Assembly: GCA_002371785.1 (NCBI GenBank) | Contig: DFGU01000078.1 | Coordinates: 45,038 to 52,520 of the forward strand | DNA length: 7,483 nt | Reading direction: 5' to 3' | Source of the DNA: Bacteroidales bacterium UBA3742 | GTDB taxonomy: Bacteria > Bacteroidota > Bacteroidia > Bacteroidales > Paludibacteraceae | In this document: piece by piece, positions 4,996-7,483 of the stretch | Numbering within the stretch: the stretch's first letter is position 1 | How the letters are laid out: each line of letters begins with the position of its first letter | Program-made: the position numbers and the translations under genes | The notes under the pieces: generated by a model | Database searches by the model: none | The model's input: only the letters and a program-made list of their open reading frames with translations | Told to the model about the DNA's origin: nothing

Positions 4996-6465
4996 ATGAA
5001 AACGATAAAATCATATAGCGCATTTATGCGCGGTCTTACAGCAACGCGGTCCTATAGCATGCTCGCATGCGGTCTTACAGCGGTAGCGTTCTTGTTTGCA
5101 GCCTGTGACAACTATTTCGATGAGAAATATATGGACAACGGCGATCCCCAGAAGTCGGTCGTGACCACCATCGAATATACCCTCACCAGCGACGACTACA
5201 AGACCATCGCTGATAATAAGACCAACAAGCGTTTTGCCGCTGATCTTGACTCGGTTGGTGAGACCGATATAAATGTTCCGGCTCTGGCGCTCGTAGGCGA
5301 GAAGCGCTGCTTCAACGATGTTGCTACCGCCGATCAGTACGTGCCGGCCTTCATCTATAGCAAGTATCCGCAGTTTGATCCGGGTTCTACCTGCAACATT
5401 ACGTACCTCATTGACGAGGGACAACCCGCCTACTTGGAGCGTTTCAACCAGACCATCCAGTACGAGCTGAAGGCCAAGGACTATAAGAACCTATACGGCG
5501 ACGACACCAACTACCTCACCCCGGCCAACGAGTCGCAGGTGACCCAGTTCCTGCCGATGGTGGACGACGACTACCTTTGCGGCGTTCGTTACAACTTCGC
5601 CGAAGCCGTTGGCGCGCCTGTCACCACCAAGGAGGTCCTCTACTTGTATAAGGATGGTGTCACCTGGGAAGTTTATTCTTCCACCGACGTAGATGCACAT
5701 ATCCTGCCCGCTTCGGCGAACGGCCAGGCAGTTAAGTGGCTGCAGAACACCTATCCGTATGCCGTAGCCGATCAGGTAGTGGTGCTCATGACCTATGATA
5801 CTAAGACCAAGCTCTACGTCGCTACCGAGTACATCTTCGACGGCACCACTTGGAATGCCAACACCGGCATCGTCGAGGAGACCATGTCCTTCATGCTTGG
5901 CCAGGGATGGGCAGCCAACCTCTCTACTTACTACAAGCAGGCTGTAGCCGGCGAAGGCAACCTGGGTAAGATCCAACTCTTCCACTACGACCTCGAGGAT
6001 GGTATCTCCTATATCTGGCGCTTCGACAACCTATACGGTATGCGCGGCTCTGCCTACGTAGGTGGCCCGCACTACGGCGAGGGATGGTTCGTGACGCCTA
6101 AGATCCGTCTCAAGAATGCTACCGAACCGGTCCTCTTGTTCGATCATGCGCTCAACTACGGTCCGCTCGATGAGACCCGCGAGCAGCAGGTTACCGTCTG
6201 GGTATCTACCGACTTTGTGGATGATGCCCGTTCCGCTACATGGACCCAACTGCCTTGGAACAAGTGGAATGGCACCACCGGCGTACCCGATGCCAATAGC
6301 TGGACCTACTATAGTTCCGGTGCGATGGATCTTAGCCAGTGGAAAAACCAGACTATCTATATCGGCTTCCGCTACAAGACCGAGGCCGGTCAGACCTGTC
6401 CCACTTGGGAGGTGAAGAACATCCTTGTGGAAGAACACGTAGTAGAAGAGCAACTGGATAATTGA
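4996..6465 (+). CDS. Surface lipoprotein with choice-of-anchor J-like C-terminal domain
   Basis: Predicted length is 489 residues from ATG 4996; an in-frame ATG at 4978 would add six. I prefer 4996 because CATT-ATG-AAA matches the nuclease start and the start at the right edge, while 4978 sits inside a heptamer repeat. The N-terminus is a lipoprotein signal with lipobox Phe-Ala-Ala-Cys, Cys37 being lipidated, followed by Asp-Asn. Two similar segments (YTLTSDDYKTI near 55-65 and YELKAKDYKNL near 153-163) and two more (YLYKDGVTWEVY near 215-226 and YIFDGTTW near 275-282) suggest repeated small domains. Residues of about 335-480 look like the jelly-roll choice-of-anchor J (cleaved-adhesin) fold, with GEGWFVTPKI, VWVSTDF and TWEVKNI. 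Its close spacing to the receptor gene implies a receptor-lipoprotein uptake pair, with the lipoprotein binding ligand at the cell surface. The ligand is unknown. Confidence 0.85.
   Translation: MKTIKSYSAFMRGLTATRSYSMLACGLTAVAFLFAACDNYFDEKYMDNGDPQKSVVTTIEYTLTSDDYKTIADNKTNKRFAADLDSVGETDINVPALALVGEKRCFNDVATADQYVPAFIYSKYPQFDPGSTCNITYLIDEGQPAYLERFNQTIQYELKAKDYKNLYGDDTNYLTPANESQVTQFLPMVDDDYLCGVRYNFAEAVGAPVTTKEVLYLYKDGVTWEVYSSTDVDAHILPASANGQAVKWLQNTYPYAVADQVVVLMTYDTKTKLYVATEYIFDGTTWNANTGIVEETMSFMLGQGWAANLSTYYKQAVAGEGNLGKIQLFHYDLEDGISYIWRFDNLYGMRGSAYVGGPHYGEGWFVTPKIRLKNATEPVLLFDHALNYGPLDETREQQVTVWVSTDFVDDARSATWTQLPWNKWNGTTGVPDANSWTYYSSGAMDLSQWKNQTIYIGFRYKTEAGQTCPTWEVKNILVEEHVVEEQLDN
5014..5091 (+). 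repeat. 39-bp in-frame tandem duplication in the lipoprotein signal peptide
   Basis: Unit 1 (5014-5052) and unit 2 (5053-5091) both start TATAGC and both contain GCGGTCTTACAGC at the same offset (5030-5042 and 5069-5081). The encoded 13-residue units are SYSAFMRGLTATR and SYSMLACGLTAVA. Each unit also holds a near-perfect palindrome: GCGCAT-TT-ATGCGC (5018-5031) and GCATGC-TC-GCATGC (5057-5070). The second unit supplies the hydrophobic core next to the lipobox; the first makes the signal peptide unusually long. Confidence 0.8.
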
Positions 6466-6470
6466 GAATA

Positions 6471-6561
6471 ACTTTTTTATGTTTTTCTGATGATTGATTT
6501 TATTTCGGAGAAATGAAGTACTAAAATCAATCAACAGACAGGTTTTTAATGTTTTTTTCTA
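6471..6561 (+). repeat. Hairpin-forming intergenic repeat, copy 2
   Basis: This is the short form of the element at 2061-2223. TGATTGATTTTA (6491-6502) pairs with TAAAATCAATCA (6522-6533), with an apical hairpin ATTTC-GGA-GAAAT (6502-6514). It begins 5 nt after the lipoprotein stop. Its T-rich tail contains the ATG at 6549 and the first four codons of the DUF5020 gene, where copy 1 has ATTG instead of AATG. It may act as a terminator or attenuator between the lipoprotein and DUF5020 genes. Confidence 0.85.
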
Positions 6562-7331
6562 AGAAATTAAAAATATCGCTGATTGTAGGCTTGTGTCTGT
6601 GCTCGCTTAGCGCGAGTGCAGGCACCAACCTGCAACTTTTCTACGACTTTGGTTCTCTCGGTACGGCCTGTCCCAACCAGCGTTCCAACCGCGTCACCAC
6701 TACCCTCGAACTCTTCTATGCCGATCCCTGGGGTTCTACCTTCGCCTTCGTTGACCTCGACTACAATATCCATCCCAACGACCCCAACAATACGCCTTTC
6801 CAGGCCTATACCGAGATAGCACGCTGCTTTAATTTCTGGAAGCAGACCCCTGCCTGCGATTTCAGTCTGCAGCTGGAGTACAACGGTGGTCTCGGGCTCT
6901 ACAAAGACGCCGTAGGCGACCTCCGCGGTTATGCCATCCACCATGCTGCCCTCGCCGGCGTCAACTACTGCCTCCATACCGACGACTATGAGAATGTCTT
7001 CAATCTCGAGCTGCTCTATAAGTATATTGCCGATCCGTACAACAAGTTGCAAAACCAAGTCCCTCTCCAGTTCACCTTCGTCTGGGGTTGCAACGATTTC
7101 TGCACCGCACCCGGTCTGCGTTTCTCCGGCTTCCTCGATGTCTGGGGTCAGCGTAACGCCTCCGGTCAGTCGTTCTGCATCCTGAGCGAACCCCAACTAT
7201 GGTACAACGTGGGACAATGGTTCGGTTGCCCCCATCTGCATATCGGCACCGAGATTGAGTTCTCCTACAATTTCTCCGGCTCGGGCTTCATGTGCAACCC
7301 CTGCCTCGGCCTCAAATGGACCTTCGACTAA
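6549..7331 (+). CDS. DUF5020 family protein, Tsx-like outer-membrane beta-barrel
   Basis: The 260-residue protein matches the Bacteroidota DUF5020 family from memory of its pattern: LQLFYDFG after the signal peptide, ELFYADPWGSTFAFVDLDY (53-71), TEIARCFNFW, LQLEYNGG, FSGFLDVWG, LSEPQLWYN and a final LGLKWTF. DUF5020 is grouped, as I recall, with the nucleoside channel Tsx, so a nucleoside or nucleotide pore in the outer membrane is plausible but unproven. Residues 1-24 are a signal peptide ending Ser-Ala-Ser-Ala. The start at 6549 is the only usable ATG and lies in the tail of the hairpin repeat. The mature chain has ten cysteines (41, 93, 103, 141, 181, 185, 210, 227, 249, 252), unusual for an outer-membrane barrel. 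It may be co-transcribed with the receptor and lipoprotein genes, with the hairpin in between modulating read-through. Confidence 0.88.
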   Translation: MFFSKKLKISLIVGLCLCSLSASAGTNLQLFYDFGSLGTACPNQRSNRVTTTLELFYADPWGSTFAFVDLDYNIHPNDPNNTPFQAYTEIARCFNFWKQTPACDFSLQLEYNGGLGLYKDAVGDLRGYAIHHAALAGVNYCLHTDDYENVFNLELLYKYIADPYNKLQNQVPLQFTFVWGCNDFCTAPGLRFSGFLDVWGQRNASGQSFCILSEPQLWYNVGQWFGCPHLHIGTEIEFSYNFSGSGFMCNPCLGLKWTFD

Positions 7332-7357
7332 GTCCATCGGCCAAGTCCAATGACTAA

Positions 7358-7379
7358 CGACTATCATTATGAAACAACG
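7358..7379 (+). repeat. First copy of a 22-bp duplicated translation start
   Basis: Bases 7358-7379 and 7462-7483 are identical over 22 bp (CGACTATCATTATGAAACAA, then CG) and contain the same ATG-AAA-CAA start. They are 104 bp apart, and the match may continue beyond the window end. Heptamers CCAATGA and CTAACGA precede this copy at 7347-7360. Confidence 0.9.
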
Positions 7380-7410
7380 TTTATTGTGTCGAATACTATT
7401 CGGCCTGTAA
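7369..7410 (+). other. 13-codon ORF from the first duplicated start
   Basis: ATG at 7369 reads MKQRLLCRILFGL and then stops with TAA at 7408-7410. It looks like the first part of a signal peptide (basic start, then hydrophobic) cut short. Its first residues equal those of the next gene at 7473, so it is either a truncated remnant left by a duplication or a leader peptide. A palindrome CGAATA-C-TATTCG lies inside it (7390-7402). Confidence 0.45.
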
Positions 7411-7415
7411 AATAT

Positions 7416-7471
7416 CCAACGACTAACGACCAACGACCAACGACCAACGACTAACGACTATCGACTATCAT
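7416..7471 (+). repeat. Heptamer tandem repeats, consensus C(C/T)AACGA
   Basis: The units are CCAACGA 7416, CTAACGA 7423, CCAACGA 7430, CCAACGA 7437, CCAACGA 7444, CTAACGA 7451, CTATCGA 7458 and a degenerate CTATCAT 7465-7471, ending just before the ATG at 7473. Seven is not a multiple of three and the CTAACGA units contain TAA, so this is leader rather than coding sequence. Unit-number changes could alter expression of the next gene. Confidence 0.9.
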
Positions 7472-7472
7472 T

Positions 7473-7483
7473 ATGAAACAACG
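7473..7483 (+). CDS. Start of the next gene, cut by the window edge
   Basis: ATG-AAA-CAA-CG is preceded by CATT, the same initiation context as the starts at 1249 and 4996. Only Met-Lys-Gln-Arg can be inferred (the Arg codon lacks its last base but CGN is always Arg), so the product is unknown. The basic start fits another exported protein. Confidence 0.5.

Noticed and set aside
2237..6465. SusC/SusD polysaccharide utilisation pair
   Set aside because: The receptor is shorter than usual SusC and the partner lipoprotein lacks SusD features; it looks like a choice-of-anchor J protein. No glycoside hydrolase is present.
7416..7471. CRISPR array
   Set aside because: The units are contiguous 7-mers without spacers.

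Overview
The window looks like a piece of a Bacteroidales chromosome (Prevotella or Bacteroides relatives, probably a gut or rumen organism). The evidence is two promoters matching the Bacteroidota pattern TTTG - 20 nt - TAnnTTTG, the absence of Shine-Dalgarno motifs, a TonB-dependent receptor with an N-terminal carboxypeptidase-regulatory-like domain, a surface lipoprotein with a choice-of-anchor J type C-terminus, and a DUF5020 protein. All real genes are on the + strand. The four large genes are GC-rich, while the intergenic DNA and the small gene at 642-983 are AT-rich.

Layout. Bases 1-641: the probable 3' end of a gene to the left, a strong terminator (50-89), nine tandem 11-bp units (119-217), three TTCCGGA(A/T) palindromes spaced exactly 18 bp apart (280-323), a promoter (338-369), and a long untranslated region holding a 113-nt imperfect hairpin (431-543). 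A small exported protein of unknown function follows (642-983), with its own terminator (1018-1045). Bases 1053-1156 are a GC-rich element that can fold as a three-way junction, followed by a second promoter (1194-1225).

From 1249 to 7331 lie four exported proteins: an S1/P1-family zinc nuclease, a TonB-dependent receptor, a lipoprotein and a DUF5020 beta-barrel related, as I recall the family, to the nucleoside channel Tsx. A reasonable inference is that this is a nucleic-acid or nucleoside scavenging locus: the nuclease makes 5'-nucleotides, the receptor-lipoprotein pair takes up a ligand across the outer membrane, and DUF5020 provides a channel. None of this is proven by the sequence alone.

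The most striking non-coding feature is a hairpin-forming repeat present twice (2061-2223 and 6471-6561). Each copy begins just after a stop codon and ends at or inside the start of the next gene, so the same RNA structure sits ahead of the receptor and of DUF5020. Other gene starts also carry short repeats: heptamers across the receptor/lipoprotein junction, a 39-bp in-frame duplication in the lipoprotein signal peptide, and at the right edge a heptamer array with a duplicated start site (ATGAAACAACG twice), the first copy of which closes after 13 codons.
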